Below are positions 43,914 through 55,502 of a stretch of 64,000 nucleotides of DNA, in pieces (position 1 is the stretch's first letter; each line of letters opens with the position of its first letter). The stretch covers positions 62,001-126,000 of the forward strand of contig NZ_STGI01000007.1 in the NCBI RefSeq assembly GCF_004804275.1, read 5' to 3'. The notes below the pieces were generated by a model. That model saw only the letters and a list, made by a program, of their open reading frames with translations. It searched no databases and was not told the DNA's origin. The stretch comes from Herbaspirillum sp. ST 5-3. GTDB lineage: Bacteria > Pseudomonadota > Gammaproteobacteria > Burkholderiales > Burkholderiaceae_D. The position numbers and the translations under genes were made by a program.

Positions 43914-44273
43914 GTGAACCTCGAAAATTATTTCCCTGTCCTTCTTTTTATTCTTGTCGGTATTGGCGTTGGCGTCTTGCCGCAGATTCTCGGTCGCGTG
44001 CTGGCTCCGCATAAGCCTGACGCTGACAAGCTTTCTCCGTACGAGTGCGGATTTGAAGCGTTTGGTGACGCGCGCATGAAGTTCGACGTGCGCTACTACC
44101 TGGTTGCGATCCTGTTTATTTTGTTCGATCTGGAAACCGCATTTTTCTTCCCGTGGGGTGTTGCAATGCGCGACCTCGGATGGCAGGGCTTCGTCACGAT
44201 GATGGTGTTTATCGCCGAATTCATCGTCGGGTTCTGGTACATCTGGAAGCGTGGTGCTCTGGATTGGGAGTAA
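43914..44273 (+). CDS. nuoA: NADH-quinone oxidoreductase subunit A
   Basis: A 119-residue membrane subunit of complex I with three helices (about residues 5-27, 60-82 and 88-110). It has the conserved [41 protein letters not shown] core, which contains the loop cysteine near the quinone cavity. It starts with GTG at 43914, with no convincing ribosome site. It is the first of 14 nuo genes in the standard order, with nuoB 3 bp downstream. Confidence 0.96.
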   Translation: MNLENYFPVLLFILVGIGVGVLPQILGRVLAPHKPDADKLSPYECGFEAFGDARMKFDVRYYLVAILFILFDLETAFFFPWGVAMRDLGWQGFVTMMVFIAEFIVGFWYIWKRGALDWE

Positions 44274-44276
44274 GTC

Positions 44277-44753
44277 ATGTCTATTGAAGGTGTATTGAAC
44301 GAAGGCTTTGTCACGACCACAGCGGACAAGCTGATCAACTGGACTCGTACCGGCTCGTTGTGGCCAATGACGTTCGGTCTGGCTTGTTGTGCGGTTGAGA
44401 TGATGCATGCCGGCGCATCACGTTATGATCTGGATCGTTTCGGTGTTGTGTTCCGCCCGTCCCCTCGTCAGTCCGACGTGATGATTGTTGCAGGTACCTT
44501 GTGCAACAAAATGGCCCCGGCGATGCGGAAGGTCTACGATCAGATGGCCGAGCCGCGTTGGGTTATCTCGATGGGCACATGCGCCAATGGCGGCGGCTAT
44601 TACCACTACTCATACTCGGTCGTGCGCGGTTGCGACCGTATCGTTCCTGTTGATGTGTATGTCCCGGGCTGCCCGCCTACGGCAGAGGCTCTCATCTACG
44701 GCATCATGCAGCTGCAAAACAAGATCAAGCGAACCAACACGATTGCACGCTAA
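44277..44753 (+). CDS. nuoB: NADH-quinone oxidoreductase subunit B
   Basis: A 158-residue peripheral-arm subunit that carries cluster N2, the last iron-sulfur centre before quinone. The ligand cysteines are visible as the tandem pair in [12 protein letters not shown], one in [16 protein letters not shown], and one in [11 protein letters not shown]. Together these are the usual CC...C...C set. It follows nuoA by 3 bp. Length and motifs are normal for betaproteobacteria. Confidence 0.97.
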   Translation: MSIEGVLNEGFVTTTADKLINWTRTGSLWPMTFGLACCAVEMMHAGASRYDLDRFGVVFRPSPRQSDVMIVAGTLCNKMAPAMRKVYDQMAEPRWVISMGTCANGGGYYHYSYSVVRGCDRIVPVDVYVPGCPPTAEALIYGIMQLQNKIKRTNTIAR

Positions 44754-44774
44754 ACGGGTCGCTTAGGCAAAGAT

Positions 44775-45371
44775 ATGACCACAAAAATTGAAACTCTCGA
44801 AGCTGCCCTGCGCAATGCGCTCGGCAGCCAGCTCCGGAGCCTGACTGTCGCAGTAGGTGAGGTGACGGTGGTTGTTGGTGCGGACGATTATCTGTCGGCG
44901 ATGCGTGTCTTGCGTGATCATGCTGATCTGCGTTTTGAAGAGCTGATCGATCTGTGCGGCGTCGACTATTCAACATATGGCGACGGCAGTTGGGAAGGGG
45001 CGCGTTTTGCCGTCGTGTCCCATCTTCTGTCGATCGCGCATAATTGGCGGGTTCGGGTGCGCGTGTTCGCCCCGGATGACGAACTGCCGGTCGTATCTTC
45101 GGTCACAGATATCTGGCCCTCTGCCAACTGGTATGAACGTGAAGCGTTTGACCTGTTCGGCGTCCTGTTCGAAGGTCACAGCGACCTCCGTCGCATCCTC
45201 ACCGACTACGGCTTTATCGGCCATCCATTCCGCAAGGACTTCCCGGTGTCCGGGTATGTCGAAATGCGCTATGACCCTGAACAGAAACGCGTGATTTACC
45301 AACCCGTGACGATCGAGCCGCGTGAAATCATTCCGCGGGTGATTCGCGAAGAAAAATACGGGATGAAATAA
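44775..45371 (+). CDS. nuoC: NADH-quinone oxidoreductase subunit C
   Basis: A 198-residue soluble peripheral-arm subunit (30 kDa type). The conserved C-terminal segment [39 protein letters not shown] (about residues 120-160) is diagnostic. It ends with [11 protein letters not shown]. It is a separate gene rather than a nuoCD fusion as in E. coli. Its stop overlaps the nuoD start by one base (TAATG), so the two are coupled. Confidence 0.97.
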   Translation: MTTKIETLEAALRNALGSQLRSLTVAVGEVTVVVGADDYLSAMRVLRDHADLRFEELIDLCGVDYSTYGDGSWEGARFAVVSHLLSIAHNWRVRVRVFAPDDELPVVSSVTDIWPSANWYEREAFDLFGVLFEGHSDLRRILTDYGFIGHPFRKDFPVSGYVEMRYDPEQKRVIYQPVTIEPREIIPRVIREEKYGMK

Positions 45372-46624
45372 TGGCTGAGATCAAGAATTACACCCTGAAC
45401 TTTGGTCCGCAGCATCCCGCTGCACACGGTGTGTTGCGCCTTGTGCTCGAACTGGATGGTGAGGTTATTCAGCGTGCGGATCCGCATATCGGTCTGCTGC
45501 ATCGTGCTACCGAGAAGCTCGCCGAGCAGAAGACCTTCCTGCAGTCCGTCCCGTACATGGACCGTCTCGACTATATGTCGATGATGTGCAATGAGCACGG
45601 CTACGTGCTGGCGATCGAAAAGCTGCTCGGTATTGAAGTGCCATTGCGCGCCCAGTACATCCGAGTCATGTTCGATGAGATCACCCGTATTCTCAATCAC
45701 CTGCTTTGGATTGGCGCACATGGTCTGGACGTAGGCGCGATGGCCGTATTCCTGTACGCCTTCCGCGAACGTGAAGATCTGATGGATTGCTATGAGGCGG
45801 TGTCCGGCGCGCGCATGCACGCTGCATACTATCGTCCGGGTGGAGTCTATCGCGACTTGCCGGATGTGATGCCGCAGTACAAGCCGTCGGTAATTCGTAG
45901 TGAAAAGGCGATCAAGCAGCTGAACGAAAGCCGCCAGGGCTCCTTGCTGGACTTCATTGAAGACTTCACGAATCGCTTTCCCGGCTACGTCGATGAATAC
46001 GAGACGCTATTGACCGACAACCGCATCTGGAAGCAGCGACTGGTCGGCGTGGGCGTCGTCTCTCCCGAGTATGCGAAGGCGATGGGCTTTACCGGTCCGA
46101 TGCTGCGTGGATCCGGTATCGAGTGGGACTTGCGCAAGACGCAGCCCTACGCCGTGTATGACCTGCTCGACTTCGACATCCCGGTCGGCACGAACGGTGA
46201 CTCTTATGATCGCTATCTCGTGCGTGTCGAGGAGTTGCGTCAATCGAACCGCATCATCAAGCAGTGCGTCGAATGGTTGCGAAACAACCCAGGCCCAGTG
46301 ATGACGGATAACCACAAGGTGGCTCCGCCGTCACGCGTGAACATGAAATCCAACATGGAAGAGCTGATTCATCACTTCAAGCTCTTTTCCGAAGGATTCC
46401 ACGTGCCGGAAGGCGAGGCCTATGTCGGTATCGAACACCCGAAGGGTGAATTCGGTGTCTACCTGATCTCAGACGGTGCAAATAAACCTTACCGAATGAA
46501 GATTCGCGCGCCTGGCTTCGCGCACTTGCAAGGCATGGATGGAATGGCAAGGGGCCACATGATCGCGGACGCAGTGACGATCATTGGTTCGCTGGACATT
46601 GTGTTTGGTGAAATTGACCGATAA
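45371..46624 (+). CDS. nuoD: NADH-quinone oxidoreductase subunit D
   Basis: A 417-residue 49-kDa-type subunit that forms the quinone-binding cavity with NuoB. It begins [19 protein letters not shown], whose GPQHPAAHG contains the quinone-contacting His. It also has [17 protein letters not shown] and ends IVFGEIDR, the conserved C-terminus. It is derived from the [NiFe]-hydrogenase large subunit but lacks the nickel cysteines, as expected. Coupled to nuoC; the gap to nuoE is 23 bp. Confidence 0.97.
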   Translation: MAEIKNYTLNFGPQHPAAHGVLRLVLELDGEVIQRADPHIGLLHRATEKLAEQKTFLQSVPYMDRLDYMSMMCNEHGYVLAIEKLLGIEVPLRAQYIRVMFDEITRILNHLLWIGAHGLDVGAMAVFLYAFREREDLMDCYEAVSGARMHAAYYRPGGVYRDLPDVMPQYKPSVIRSEKAIKQLNESRQGSLLDFIEDFTNRFPGYVDEYETLLTDNRIWKQRLVGVGVVSPEYAKAMGFTGPMLRGSGIEWDLRKTQPYAVYDLLDFDIPVGTNGDSYDRYLVRVEELRQSNRIIKQCVEWLRNNPGPVMTDNHKVAPPSRVNMKSNMEELIHHFKLFSEGFHVPEGEAYVGIEHPKGEFGVYLISDGANKPYRMKIRAPGFAHLQGMDGMARGHMIADAVTIIGSLDIVFGEIDR

Positions 46625-46647
46625 ACCGCGCGGAACATTGCGCACGG

Positions 46648-47139
46648 ATGGCCGACAATATGCTGTTAAGTCAAGAAGCGTACAAAAAAATCGATCGCGA
46701 ACTCGCGAAATTTCCTGCTGATCAAAGGCAGTCTGCCGTCATGGCAGCACTCGCAATTGCGCAGGATGAAAAGGGCTGGCTTTCGCCGGAGGTAATGCAG
46801 GACATCGCTGATTACATCGGCATGGCAGCAATTGCCGTGCAAGAGGTCGCCACGTTCTACAACATGTACAACACCAAGCCGACCGGCAAGCACAAGATCT
46901 CCGTGTGCACCAATTTGCCCTGCGCTTTGTCCGGTGGCGAGCGCGCAGCGCACTATCTAAAGCAAAAGCTCGGCGTTGACTACAAGGAAACCACGGCCGA
47001 TGGCCAGTTCACCCTGATCGAGGGCGAGTGCATGGGCGCCTGCGGCGACGCACCGGTCATGCTGGTGAACAACAAGCGCATGTGCAGCCACATGTCGAAT
47101 GAAAAGATCGATGCGCTGGTGGAGGAACTGAAGAAATGA
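46648..47139 (+). CDS. nuoE: NADH-quinone oxidoreductase subunit E
   Basis: A 163-residue 24-kDa-type subunit. Its thioredoxin-like [2Fe-2S] domain carries the four ligands in [11 protein letters not shown] and [13 protein letters not shown] (about residues 90-140). The N-terminal helical bundle contains [19 protein letters not shown]. It takes part in electron transfer around the NADH/FMN site with NuoF. The ATG at 46648 is used. Its stop overlaps the nuoF start by 4 bp. Confidence 0.95.
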   Translation: MADNMLLSQEAYKKIDRELAKFPADQRQSAVMAALAIAQDEKGWLSPEVMQDIADYIGMAAIAVQEVATFYNMYNTKPTGKHKISVCTNLPCALSGGERAAHYLKQKLGVDYKETTADGQFTLIEGECMGACGDAPVMLVNNKRMCSHMSNEKIDALVEELKK

Positions 47140-48431
47140 CCTGCCTGCATGATCGTCATATCAACCCGCTTATTCTGGCGGGCTTGGACGGCAAGAACTG
47201 GCACCTGGCCGACTACGTGAAGCGTGGCGGCTATGAGGCATTGAAGCGCATCCTGACCGAAAAGATTGCGCCGGAACAGGTGATTGCTGAATTGAAGACT
47301 TCGTCCCTTCGCGGTCGCGGCGGCGCAGGTTTCCCGACTGGCCTGAAGTGGAGTTTCATGCCGCGCCAGTTCCCGGGCCAAAAATACCTCGTCTGCAATA
47401 CGGACGAAGGCGAGCCGGGCACATTCAAGGATCGCGACATCATCCGCTACAACCCGCATGCGCTCATCGAAGGCATGGCAATCGGTGCGTATGCGATGGG
47501 TATTACTGTCGGCTATAACTACATCCACGGCGAAGTGTGGGCCGAATATCAGCGTTTCGAAGAGGCGCTGGAGGAAGCGCGCGCGGCGGGCTTTCTCGGC
47601 GACAAGATCATGGGGAGCGAATTCAACTTCCAGTTGCATGCGTTCCATGGCTACGGCGCCTATATCTGCGGTGAAGAAACAGCCCTGCTTGAATCCATCG
47701 AAGGCAAAAAAGGTCAACCGCGCTTCAAGCCGCCGTTTCCGGCTAGCTTCGGTTTATACGGCAAGCCGACGACCATTAACAACACGGAGACCTTCGCGGC
47801 CGTGCCGTTCATCATGCGCATGGGCGGCGAAGCTTACGCCGGACTGGGCAAGCCAAATAACGGCGGCACCAAGATTTTCTCGATGTCCGGCGACGTTGCC
47901 CGGCCGGGTAACTATGAAGTCCCGCTTGGCACGCCATTCGCCAAATTGCTTGAGCTTGCCGGCGGTATGCGCGATGGCAAGAAGATTAAGGCGGTTATAC
48001 CAGGCGGCTCGTCCATGCCGGTGCTGACCGGCGACGTCATGATGAATACAGACATGGATTACGACTCGATCGCGAAGGCGGGATCGATGCTCGGATCCGG
48101 TGCGGTCATCGTGATGGATGAGACGCGTTGCATGGTCAAGTCTTTGCTGCGCCTGTCGTACTTCTATTTCGAAGAGTCATGCGGCCAGTGCACGCCTTGT
48201 CGTGAGGGTACGGGCTGGCTGTATCGGATGGTGCATCGCATCGAGCACGGCCAAGGGCGTGCGGATGATCTCGATATGCTGAACTCGATTGCTGACAACA
48301 TTCAAGGGCGCACGATTTGCGCACTCGGCGACGCGGCCGCGATGCCCGTCCGTGCATTCGTGAAGAACTTCCGCAAGGAATTTGAATATCACATCGAGCA
48401 TAAGCGCTGCATCGTTCCTGCTTACGTTTAA
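47136..48431 (+). CDS. nuoF: NADH-quinone oxidoreductase subunit F (NADH and FMN binding)
   Basis: A 431-residue 51-kDa-type subunit, the NADH dehydrogenase flavoprotein. The nucleotide/FMN loop is [17 protein letters not shown] (about residues 60-76), with [13 protein letters not shown] next to it, and [18 protein letters not shown] around 170. The C-terminal [4Fe-4S] N3 cluster cysteines lie in [19 protein letters not shown] plus a later Cys. ATGA overlap with nuoE; 47 bp to nuoG. Confidence 0.97.
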   Translation: MTCLHDRHINPLILAGLDGKNWHLADYVKRGGYEALKRILTEKIAPEQVIAELKTSSLRGRGGAGFPTGLKWSFMPRQFPGQKYLVCNTDEGEPGTFKDRDIIRYNPHALIEGMAIGAYAMGITVGYNYIHGEVWAEYQRFEEALEEARAAGFLGDKIMGSEFNFQLHAFHGYGAYICGEETALLESIEGKKGQPRFKPPFPASFGLYGKPTTINNTETFAAVPFIMRMGGEAYAGLGKPNNGGTKIFSMSGDVARPGNYEVPLGTPFAKLLELAGGMRDGKKIKAVIPGGSSMPVLTGDVMMNTDMDYDSIAKAGSMLGSGAVIVMDETRCMVKSLLRLSYFYFEESCGQCTPCREGTGWLYRMVHRIEHGQGRADDLDMLNSIADNIQGRTICALGDAAAMPVRAFVKNFRKEFEYHIEHKRCIVPAYV

Positions 48432-48478
48432 TAAATCCGGTGCGCATACAAGCGCGCCCTACGGCATAAAACAGAGCC

Positions 48479-50815
48479 ATGGTTGAAATCGAAATTGACG
48501 GCAAAAAAGTCGAGGTGCAAGAAGGCAGCATGGTGATGGACGCTGCCAACAAGCTTGGTACCTACATCCCGCATTTTTGCTATCACAAGAAACTGTCCAT
48601 CGCGGCGAACTGCCGCATGTGTCTGGTTGAAGTTGAAAAGGCACCGAAGCCCTTGCCCGCATGTGCAACACCGGTGACCAATGGCATGGTTGTGCGCTCC
48701 AGCAGCGACAAGGCAATCAATGCGCAGAAAAGCGTCATGGAGTTCCTGCTGATCAACCACCCGCTCGATTGCCCCATCTGTGACCAGGGTGGCGAGTGCC
48801 AGTTGCAGGATCTGGCCGTCGGTTACGGTGCATCGGCTTCGCGATATCAGGAAGAGAAGCGCGTTGTGGTGCCGAAGGATGCCGGTCCGCTGATTTCGAT
48901 GAAGGAGATGGCGCGTTGCATCCATTGCACCCGCTGTGTACGCTTCGGGCAGGAAATCGCCGGCGTCATGGAACTCGGCATGCTGAACCGCGGCGAGCAC
49001 TCTGAAATTACAAGCTTTGTCGGTAAGACAGTCGATTCCGAGTTGTCCGGCAACATGATCGACTTGTGCCCGGTTGGTGCATTGACCTCTAAGCCCTTCC
49101 GCTATAGCGCACGAACATGGGAGTTGTCTCGTCGCCGCTCGGTAAGTCCGCATGATGGGCTCGGCGCAAACCTGATCGTTCAGGTCAAGGCCGGTAAAGT
49201 GATGCGCGTTCTCCCACTGGAAAACGAATCGGTGAACGAATGCTGGCTGTCCGACAAGGACCGCTTCGCCTACGAAGGCCTGAATAGCGCGGAGCGCCTG
49301 ACTGTTCCGATGGTCAAGCAGGATGGAAAGTGGCTTGAAACTGACTGGCCGACTGCGCTTGAATACGTTGCACGCGGACTTCAGGGTGTCAGCCAGGAAC
49401 ACGGGGCCGACGCAATCGCCGCCTTGGCTGCCCCATACTCTACGCTGGAAGAACTCTCTCTGCTGCAGAAACTGGTTCGCGGGCTAGGCTCGGATAACAT
49501 TGACTTCCGTCTGCGCCAATCGGATTTTTCGCTGGATGGCAAACTCGTACCGTGGCTCGGCATGTCGATCGAAGAATTCGGTCAGCTTAACCGTGCGTTT
49601 GTCATCGGCTCCTTCTTGCGCAAGGACCATCCTCTGCTCACCGCTCGTCTGCGCCACGCTGCAAAGCGGGGCACGAACGTCAGCATTCTGCATGCCAGCG
49701 ACGATGACCTTCTGATGCCGATTACAAACCGGATGATCAAGGCGCCATCTGACTGGATGTCCGGATTGAGTGAAGTTATCGCTGCGATCGCCCAGGCAAA
49801 AGGTGTCGCCGCACCTGCCGGTTTCGATAAGATTGCCCCGGGCGAAGTGGCGAAGGGTATTGCGGCAAGCATGCTGTCGGGTGACAAGAAAGCGGTCGTC
49901 CTTGGCAATGCGGCAGCTCAACATCCTCAGGCATCTCAATTGCATGCCGCAGCACAGTGGATTGCGCAGAATACCGATGCCAAATTTGGCTATCTGACTG
50001 AAGCAGCGAATACTGTGGGTGGCTATCTCGCAAACGCGATACCGGGCAAAGGTGCCAACGCAGTTGAAGCGTTTGCACAAGCGCGTAAAGCCTACGTGCT
50101 GTTGCATGCCGAGCCCGAGCTCGACAGTTATGATCCGCAAGCAGCTCGCGCTGCGTTGGAAAAGGCCGAGATGGTCGTCGTCATGTCGCCTTTCAAGCAT
50201 GGTGCCGATTATGCTGATGTTCTGCTGCCAGTTGCGCCATTCTCGGAAACTTCCGGCACCTTCGTGAACTGTGAGGGTCGTGCGCAAGGATTCAATGGGG
50301 CCGTGAAGCCGCTGGGCGAAACGCGGCCGGCATGGAAAGTACTGCGTGTCCTGGGCAATATGCTCGATATTCCTGGCTTCAACTACGAGACATCAGAAGA
50401 GATCCGAGTCGAACTGCTCGGAACCAAGACTGCTGAAGAAGCAGATCTCAAACCGCGTCTCAACAACCTTGTGAACGCGCAGCCGCAAGCGGCAATGTCG
50501 GCAGCACCCACACAAGTTGAGCGCATTGCAGACGTGCCGATCTATTTCACGGATGCCATCGTGCGCCGGGCCGAATCCTTGCAAATGACAACCGACGCGC
50601 AAGCGCCGAAGGCGTCGCTTTCCACAGTATTGGCAGCAAAGCTGGGTGTGAACGAAGGCGCACAGGTAAAAGTAACGCAAGGGAAGGGCTCCGCAGTCCT
50701 GACCGCTGCGATCGACGCAAGGTTGCCTGAAAACGTCGTGCGAGTCTCCGCAGGCCATGGAGCAACGGCACACCTTGGCGGAATGTTCGGTGCAATCAGT
50801 GTGGAGAAAGCGTAA
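48479..50815 (+). CDS. nuoG: NADH-quinone oxidoreductase subunit G
   Basis: A 778-residue 75-kDa-type subunit. The N-terminal [2Fe-2S] domain has [20 protein letters not shown], followed by the His/Cys3 [4Fe-4S] region ([15 protein letters not shown]) and a [10 protein letters not shown] cluster motif. A molybdopterin-type domain without cofactor binding then extends to about residue 690, and a C-terminal MopB-like part follows. Its stop overlaps the nuoH start by one base. Length is in the usual range (about 775 in betaproteobacteria). Confidence 0.96.
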   Translation: MVEIEIDGKKVEVQEGSMVMDAANKLGTYIPHFCYHKKLSIAANCRMCLVEVEKAPKPLPACATPVTNGMVVRSSSDKAINAQKSVMEFLLINHPLDCPICDQGGECQLQDLAVGYGASASRYQEEKRVVVPKDAGPLISMKEMARCIHCTRCVRFGQEIAGVMELGMLNRGEHSEITSFVGKTVDSELSGNMIDLCPVGALTSKPFRYSARTWELSRRRSVSPHDGLGANLIVQVKAGKVMRVLPLENESVNECWLSDKDRFAYEGLNSAERLTVPMVKQDGKWLETDWPTALEYVARGLQGVSQEHGADAIAALAAPYSTLEELSLLQKLVRGLGSDNIDFRLRQSDFSLDGKLVPWLGMSIEEFGQLNRAFVIGSFLRKDHPLLTARLRHAAKRGTNVSILHASDDDLLMPITNRMIKAPSDWMSGLSEVIAAIAQAKGVAAPAGFDKIAPGEVAKGIAASMLSGDKKAVVLGNAAAQHPQASQLHAAAQWIAQNTDAKFGYLTEAANTVGGYLANAIPGKGANAVEAFAQARKAYVLLHAEPELDSYDPQAARAALEKAEMVVVMSPFKHGADYADVLLPVAPFSETSGTFVNCEGRAQGFNGAVKPLGETRPAWKVLRVLGNMLDIPGFNYETSEEIRVELLGTKTAEEADLKPRLNNLVNAQPQAAMSAAPTQVERIADVPIYFTDAIVRRAESLQMTTDAQAPKASLSTVLAAKLGVNEGAQVKVTQGKGSAVLTAAIDARLPENVVRVSAGHGATAHLGGMFGAISVEKA

Positions 50816-51882
50816 TGGACCAATTGCTCCTGACCATAAATACGAACGGACAAAATCTGTTCGGCGGAGCTTGGCTGCTCATCTGGACCCTGGTCAAGAT
50901 CGTCGTGCTGGTTGCGCCGCTGATGGGACTGGTCGCTTATCTCACGCTATGGGAACGCAAGATGATCGGCTGGATGCATATCCGGCTCGGGCCGAACCGC
51001 GTTGGTCCGCTTGGCCTGCTGCAGCCGATCGCGGACGCGGTAAAGTTGTTGATGAAGGAGATCGTTGTTCCGACGCGTGCCAACAAGGCCTTGTTCGTGA
51101 TTGCTCCCGTAATGACGATCATGCCGTCGCTTGCCGCCTGGTCCGTGATTCCGTTTGGGCCGGAGACTGTGCTGGCCAACGTCAATGCCGGCCTGCTGCT
51201 CCTCATGGCAATCAGCTCAATGGAAGTGTACGGTGTCATCATTGCAGGATGGGCATCCAACTCGAAGTACGCCTTTTTGGGTGCGATGCGCGCCTCGGCA
51301 CAAATGGTGTCATACGAAATTGCGATGGGCTTCGCGCTGGTGATCGTGCTGATGGTTTCTGGCAGCCTGAATTTCACTGATATCGTGATGGCGCAAAGCA
51401 AAGGGTATTTTGCTGACAAGGGACTTGGCTTCCTTTCATGGAACTGGCTGCCGTTGCTGCCGATTTTCGTGATCTACGTGATTTCAGGGATTGCTGAAAC
51501 CAACCGCCACCCGTTTGACGTGGTTGAAGGCGAGTCAGAAATCGTCGCAGGTCACATGGTCGAATATTCCGGCATGTCGTTCGCGATGTTCTTCCTGGCC
51601 GAGTACGCGAACATGATCCTGATCTCGATCGTTGCTTCGCTCATGTTCCTGGGAGGATGGGCGGCGCCGGCATCATTCCTGAGCTGGATCCCGGGATGGA
51701 TCTGGTTAGGCATCAAGACCTTTGTGGTCGTATCGATGTTCATCTGGGCACGCGCATCATTCCCGCGGTATCGCTACGATCAGATTATGCGTTTGGGTTG
51801 GAAAGTGTTCATTCCGCTGACACTCGCTTACCTGGTTATCGTGGCTGCCTGGATTCAGTCACCGTGGAATATTTGGAAGTAA
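50815..51882 (+). CDS. nuoH: NADH-quinone oxidoreductase subunit H
   Basis: A 355-residue membrane subunit with about eight helices. It closes the quinone cavity and passes the signal to the antiporter arm. Diagnostic segments are [33 protein letters not shown] (about residues 45-78) and [40 protein letters not shown] (about 222-262), which contains the conserved acidic quinone-funnel residues. It is coupled to nuoG; nuoI follows after 19 bp. Confidence 0.97.
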   Translation: MDQLLLTINTNGQNLFGGAWLLIWTLVKIVVLVAPLMGLVAYLTLWERKMIGWMHIRLGPNRVGPLGLLQPIADAVKLLMKEIVVPTRANKALFVIAPVMTIMPSLAAWSVIPFGPETVLANVNAGLLLLMAISSMEVYGVIIAGWASNSKYAFLGAMRASAQMVSYEIAMGFALVIVLMVSGSLNFTDIVMAQSKGYFADKGLGFLSWNWLPLLPIFVIYVISGIAETNRHPFDVVEGESEIVAGHMVEYSGMSFAMFFLAEYANMILISIVASLMFLGGWAAPASFLSWIPGWIWLGIKTFVVVSMFIWARASFPRYRYDQIMRLGWKVFIPLTLAYLVIVAAWIQSPWNIWK

Positions 51883-51901
51883 AGAATAGAGGCTGATCAA
51901 G

Positions 51902-52390
51902 ATGGAAGCCATTAAAGATTTTTTCAGCAGCCTGATGCTCCGAGAGCTGCTAAAAGGCTTGGCGTTGACCGGACGCTACATGTTCGAGCGCAAGATTACG
52001 GTGCAATATCCCGAGGAGAAAACGCCCATGTCGCCACGCTTTCGTGGGCTGCATGCGTTGCGCCGCTATCCGAATGGGGAAGAGCGCTGCATTGCATGCA
52101 AATTGTGCGAGGCAGTATGTCCGGCGATGGCGATTACGATCGAATCGACGGAGCGCGATGATGGTACGCGCCGTACGACGCGCTATGACATCGATCTGAC
52201 CAAGTGCATCTTCTGCGGATTCTGCGAGGAGTCTTGCCCGGTCGATTCGATTGTCGAGACCAACATCCTGGAGTATCACGGCGAAAAGCGCGGCGACCTC
52301 TACTACACGAAAGAGATGTTGCTCGCGATTGGCGATCGATATGAAAAGGATATTGCCGCGGCGCGCGCATCCGATGCCGCATATCGTTGA
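51902..52390 (+). CDS. nuoI: NADH-quinone oxidoreductase subunit I
   Basis: A 162-residue ferredoxin-like subunit with two [4Fe-4S] clusters (N6a, N6b). The ligand sets are [12 protein letters not shown] (around 60-71) and [12 protein letters not shown] (around 99-110). A basic amphipathic N-terminus lies on the membrane, and [20 protein letters not shown] is conserved. The 45-bp gap to nuoJ shows no feature. Confidence 0.97.
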   Translation: MEAIKDFFSSLMLRELLKGLALTGRYMFERKITVQYPEEKTPMSPRFRGLHALRRYPNGEERCIACKLCEAVCPAMAITIESTERDDGTRRTTRYDIDLTKCIFCGFCEESCPVDSIVETNILEYHGEKRGDLYYTKEMLLAIGDRYEKDIAAARASDAAYR

Positions 52391-52435
52391 TTTTGCCTGA
52401 TCTGGCCCGCATTAAGCTGACTCACTTGGTCCATT

Positions 52436-53077
52436 ATGGAATTTAAAACTGCCTTGTTCTACGCGTTTTCAGCGATCCTGGTGATCGCCGCAATACGCGT
52501 TATCACGGACCGGAACCCGGTGCATGCCGCGCTGTTTCTGGTCTTGTCCTTCTTCTCCGGTGCTGCGATATGGCTGCTCCTGAAAGCTGAATTCCTGGCC
52601 ATCGTACTGGTCCTGGTCTATGTCGGTGCAGTAATGGTGCTCTTCCTGTTCGTGGTGATGATGCTGGAGATCAACATGGACAAGCTGCGCGAGGGATTCT
52701 GGGGATACCTTCCGTTGGCAGCAACGATTGGCGTCGTGATCGTGCTGGAGATGTCGGCTGTTCTGCTCCACGGCTTCTGGGCGCCCGAAGCGCAAGTTCC
52801 GGCAGCGGCGGCGAACATCGGAAATACCAAGGAATTGGGCAAACTCATTTTCACCCAATACATCTACGCGTTTGAAATTGCCGCGGTTGTGCTTCTGGTC
52901 GCCATCGTCGCCGCAGTCGCATTAACCCTGCGTCGTCGCAAGGACATCAAGTATTTCAGCCCGGCTGCCGCAGTCAAGGTCAAGAGTAGCGACCGTCTGC
53001 GTATCGTTCGCATGAAGGCCGAATCCGAGCGTGCGAACGCAAAAGTGCAACCGGCTGCCTCGGCAGCAGAAAAATAA
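52436..53077 (+). CDS. nuoJ: NADH-quinone oxidoreductase subunit J
   Basis: A 213-residue membrane subunit with five helices. The third-helix segment [24 protein letters not shown] (about residues 55-78) contains the conserved pi-bulge pattern [12 protein letters not shown]. The C-terminal 45 residues are a basic, Ala-rich cytoplasmic extension. It is followed by nuoK 14 bp downstream. Confidence 0.96.
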   Translation: MEFKTALFYAFSAILVIAAIRVITDRNPVHAALFLVLSFFSGAAIWLLLKAEFLAIVLVLVYVGAVMVLFLFVVMMLEINMDKLREGFWGYLPLAATIGVVIVLEMSAVLLHGFWAPEAQVPAAAANIGNTKELGKLIFTQYIYAFEIAAVVLLVAIVAAVALTLRRRKDIKYFSPAAAVKVKSSDRLRIVRMKAESERANAKVQPAASAAEK

Positions 53078-53091
53078 TTAGGGGAAGCACC

Positions 53092-53400
53092 GTGGCTTTA
53101 TCGCTTGCACACTACTTGATCCTGGGAGCAATCCTGTTTGCGATCTCCATCGTCGGGATTTTCCTGAACCGGAAGAACATCATCGTGTTGTTGATGGCAA
53201 TCGAATTGATGCTCCTCGCGGTCAACATGAACTTCATCGCCTTTTCGTACTATCTCGGCGATGCGGCTGGGCAGATTTTCGTTTTCTTCATCCTTACTGT
53301 GGCTGCCGCGGAGTCCGCGATTGGTCTCGCCATCCTGGTGGTTCTGTTCCGTAATCTGGACACCATCAATGTCGAAGATCTCGATGCTCTCAAAGGTTAA
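53092..53400 (+). CDS. nuoK: NADH-quinone oxidoreductase subunit K
   Basis: A 102-residue membrane subunit with three helices (MrpC-like). It carries the conserved glutamates in [18 protein letters not shown] and [13 protein letters not shown], which contribute to the proton path. It starts with GTG at 53092 behind AGGGGAAGC. It precedes nuoL by 26 bp. Confidence 0.97.
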   Translation: MALSLAHYLILGAILFAISIVGIFLNRKNIIVLLMAIELMLLAVNMNFIAFSYYLGDAAGQIFVFFILTVAAAESAIGLAILVVLFRNLDTINVEDLDALKG

Positions 53401-53426
53401 CCACAAAAATAACGATAAGGTCCATC

Positions 53427-55475
53427 ATGGCGGGGCAACTCAACCCTAACGTTTTATTGGCTGTGCCGTTGGCACCTCTCGCGGGCTCTGCGATCGCAGG
53501 TCTGTTTGGAACCAAATTTTTCGGCAACAAGATCGGTCGTACCGCGTCGCATTCGGTCACGATTCTGGGCGTACTGGTCGCCTTCATCATTTCCTTCCAG
53601 ACGCTGCTCGCAGTGATGGATGGTACTACCTATAACGGGACTGTCTATAACTGGATGACGGTCATGGGCCTGAAGATGGAGGTTGGCTTCCTGGTCGACA
53701 GCCTGACGGCGATGATGATGTGTGTGGTTACCTTCGTCTCGCTGATGGTGCATATCTATACGATCGGTTACATGGCGGAAGACGAAGGCTACAATCGTTT
53801 CTTCTCCTATATCTCTCTCTTCACTTTTTCGATGCTCATGCTCGTCATGAGCAACAACTTCCTGCAACTGTTCTTCGGTTGGGAAGCGGTTGGTCTTGTT
53901 TCGTACCTGCTGATCGGTTTCTGGTACACCCGACCGACGGCGATCTACGCCAACATGAAAGCGTTCCTGGTCAACCGTGTTGGCGACTTCGGTTTTATTC
54001 TTGGAATTGGCTTGCTGCTGGCCTATGCAGGCTCGATGAACTACGGGGAAGTATTCGCGAAGAAGGCAGAGCTGGCAAAGCTTACGCTGCCCGGCACCGA
54101 CTGGATGCTGCTGACGGTGGCCTGTATTTGCCTGTTCATTGGAGCGATGGGCAAATCGGCACAGTTCCCGCTGCATGTCTGGCTCCCCGATTCCATGGAA
54201 GGTCCGACACCAATCTCCGCACTGATCCACGCGGCAACCATGGTGACCGCCGGCATCTTCATGGTGACACGCATGTCGCCGCTGTTTGAACTGTCTGACA
54301 CGGCGCTTTCGTTCGTCCTCGTGATCGGCTCGATTACAGCCCTGTTCATGGGTTTCCTTGGCATCATCCAGAACGACATCAAGCGCGTCGTTGCGTACTC
54401 GACCTTATCGCAACTCGGTTACATGACGGTTGCATTGGGTGCCTCGGCCTATTCGGTCGCCGTGTTCCACCTCATGACGCACGCCTTCTTCAAGGCGCTG
54501 CTGTTCCTTGGCGCCGGTGCCGTGATTATCGGCATGCATCATGATCAGGATATCCGCAACATGGGCGGTTTGCGCAAGTACATGCCGATTACCTGGATTA
54601 CCTCTTTGCTGGGCTCGCTGGCCTTGATCGGCACGCCGTTCTTCTCCGGCTTCTACTCGAAGGACAGCATTATCGAGGCCGTGCATGCAACCCATATTGC
54701 GGGTGCAGGCTTTGCCAATTTCGCAGTTCTGGCAGGCGTTTTCGTCACCGCGTTTTATTCCTTCCGGATGTATTTCCTGGTGTTCCATGGAGAAGAACGT
54801 TTTGGCAAGCCGCACCACGACGAACACCAGAATCACAGTCACGATGAGCACAGCGATGAACATCATCACGGCCTCGCGCCGGGACAGAAACCACATGAGG
54901 CGCCCTGGGTTGTGACTGTGCCGCTGATGCTGCTGGCGATTCCATCGGTGGTCATTGGTTTCATCACCATCGGCCCGATGCTGTTCGGTGACTTCTTCAA
55001 GGATGTGATTTTCGTTAGCGAATCGCATCACGCGATGAAAGAACTCGCCGAGGAATTCCATGGCGCGTGGGCAATGGGTGTGCATGCATTTACCTCGCTG
55101 CCCTTTGCGCTGGCATTGGCTGGCGTCGTTTCGTCGTACTACTGCTACATGATCAATCCGAAGGTGCCGGCATGGTTCTATAAGAAGTTCCATGGCATCT
55201 ACACTATCCTCGACAACAAGTACTACATGGACAAGTTCAACGAGGTGGTGTTCGGCAAGGGAGCTCGCGTACTAGGCGGTGGCCTGTGGAATGTTGGTGA
55301 TCGGGGGTTGATCGACGGGCTGATCGTCAACGGCAGTGCCAAGCTGGTGGGCTGGTTTGCGGCGCTGATTCGCCATTTCCAGACCGGTTACATTTATCAC
55401 TATGCATTTGTAATGATTCTCGGCGTGTTGTTCTTCCTGATTTATTTCATGCCGTTCCCGACATTTGCCAAATAA
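53427..55475 (+). CDS. nuoL: NADH-quinone oxidoreductase subunit L
   Basis: A 682-residue antiporter-like subunit, the distal proton pump of complex I with its long lateral helix. FFGWEAVGLVSYLLIGFWYTRP (around 150-170) carries the conserved Glu, and PLHVWLPDSMEGPTPISALIHAATMVTAGIFMV the key Lys/His region. An unusual His-rich loop (about residues 463-483, nine His in 21 residues) lies between two helices. Length is above the E. coli protein (613), as is common in betaproteobacteria. Confidence 0.96.
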   Translation: MAGQLNPNVLLAVPLAPLAGSAIAGLFGTKFFGNKIGRTASHSVTILGVLVAFIISFQTLLAVMDGTTYNGTVYNWMTVMGLKMEVGFLVDSLTAMMMCVVTFVSLMVHIYTIGYMAEDEGYNRFFSYISLFTFSMLMLVMSNNFLQLFFGWEAVGLVSYLLIGFWYTRPTAIYANMKAFLVNRVGDFGFILGIGLLLAYAGSMNYGEVFAKKAELAKLTLPGTDWMLLTVACICLFIGAMGKSAQFPLHVWLPDSMEGPTPISALIHAATMVTAGIFMVTRMSPLFELSDTALSFVLVIGSITALFMGFLGIIQNDIKRVVAYSTLSQLGYMTVALGASAYSVAVFHLMTHAFFKALLFLGAGAVIIGMHHDQDIRNMGGLRKYMPITWITSLLGSLALIGTPFFSGFYSKDSIIEAVHATHIAGAGFANFAVLAGVFVTAFYSFRMYFLVFHGEERFGKPHHDEHQNHSHDEHSDEHHHGLAPGQKPHEAPWVVTVPLMLLAIPSVVIGFITIGPMLFGDFFKDVIFVSESHHAMKELAEEFHGAWAMGVHAFTSLPFALALAGVVSSYYCYMINPKVPAWFYKKFHGIYTILDNKYYMDKFNEVVFGKGARVLGGGLWNVGDRGLIDGLIVNGSAKLVGWFAALIRHFQTGYIYHYAFVMILGVLFFLIYFMPFPTFAK

Positions 55476-55502
55476 GTTGGCGAAGTAAAGCAAAAAACAA
55501 TC

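Noticed and set aside
43887-44408. Minus-strand frame across nuoA and the start of nuoB
   Set aside because: It crosses two certain genes in antisense and shows no protein family pattern.
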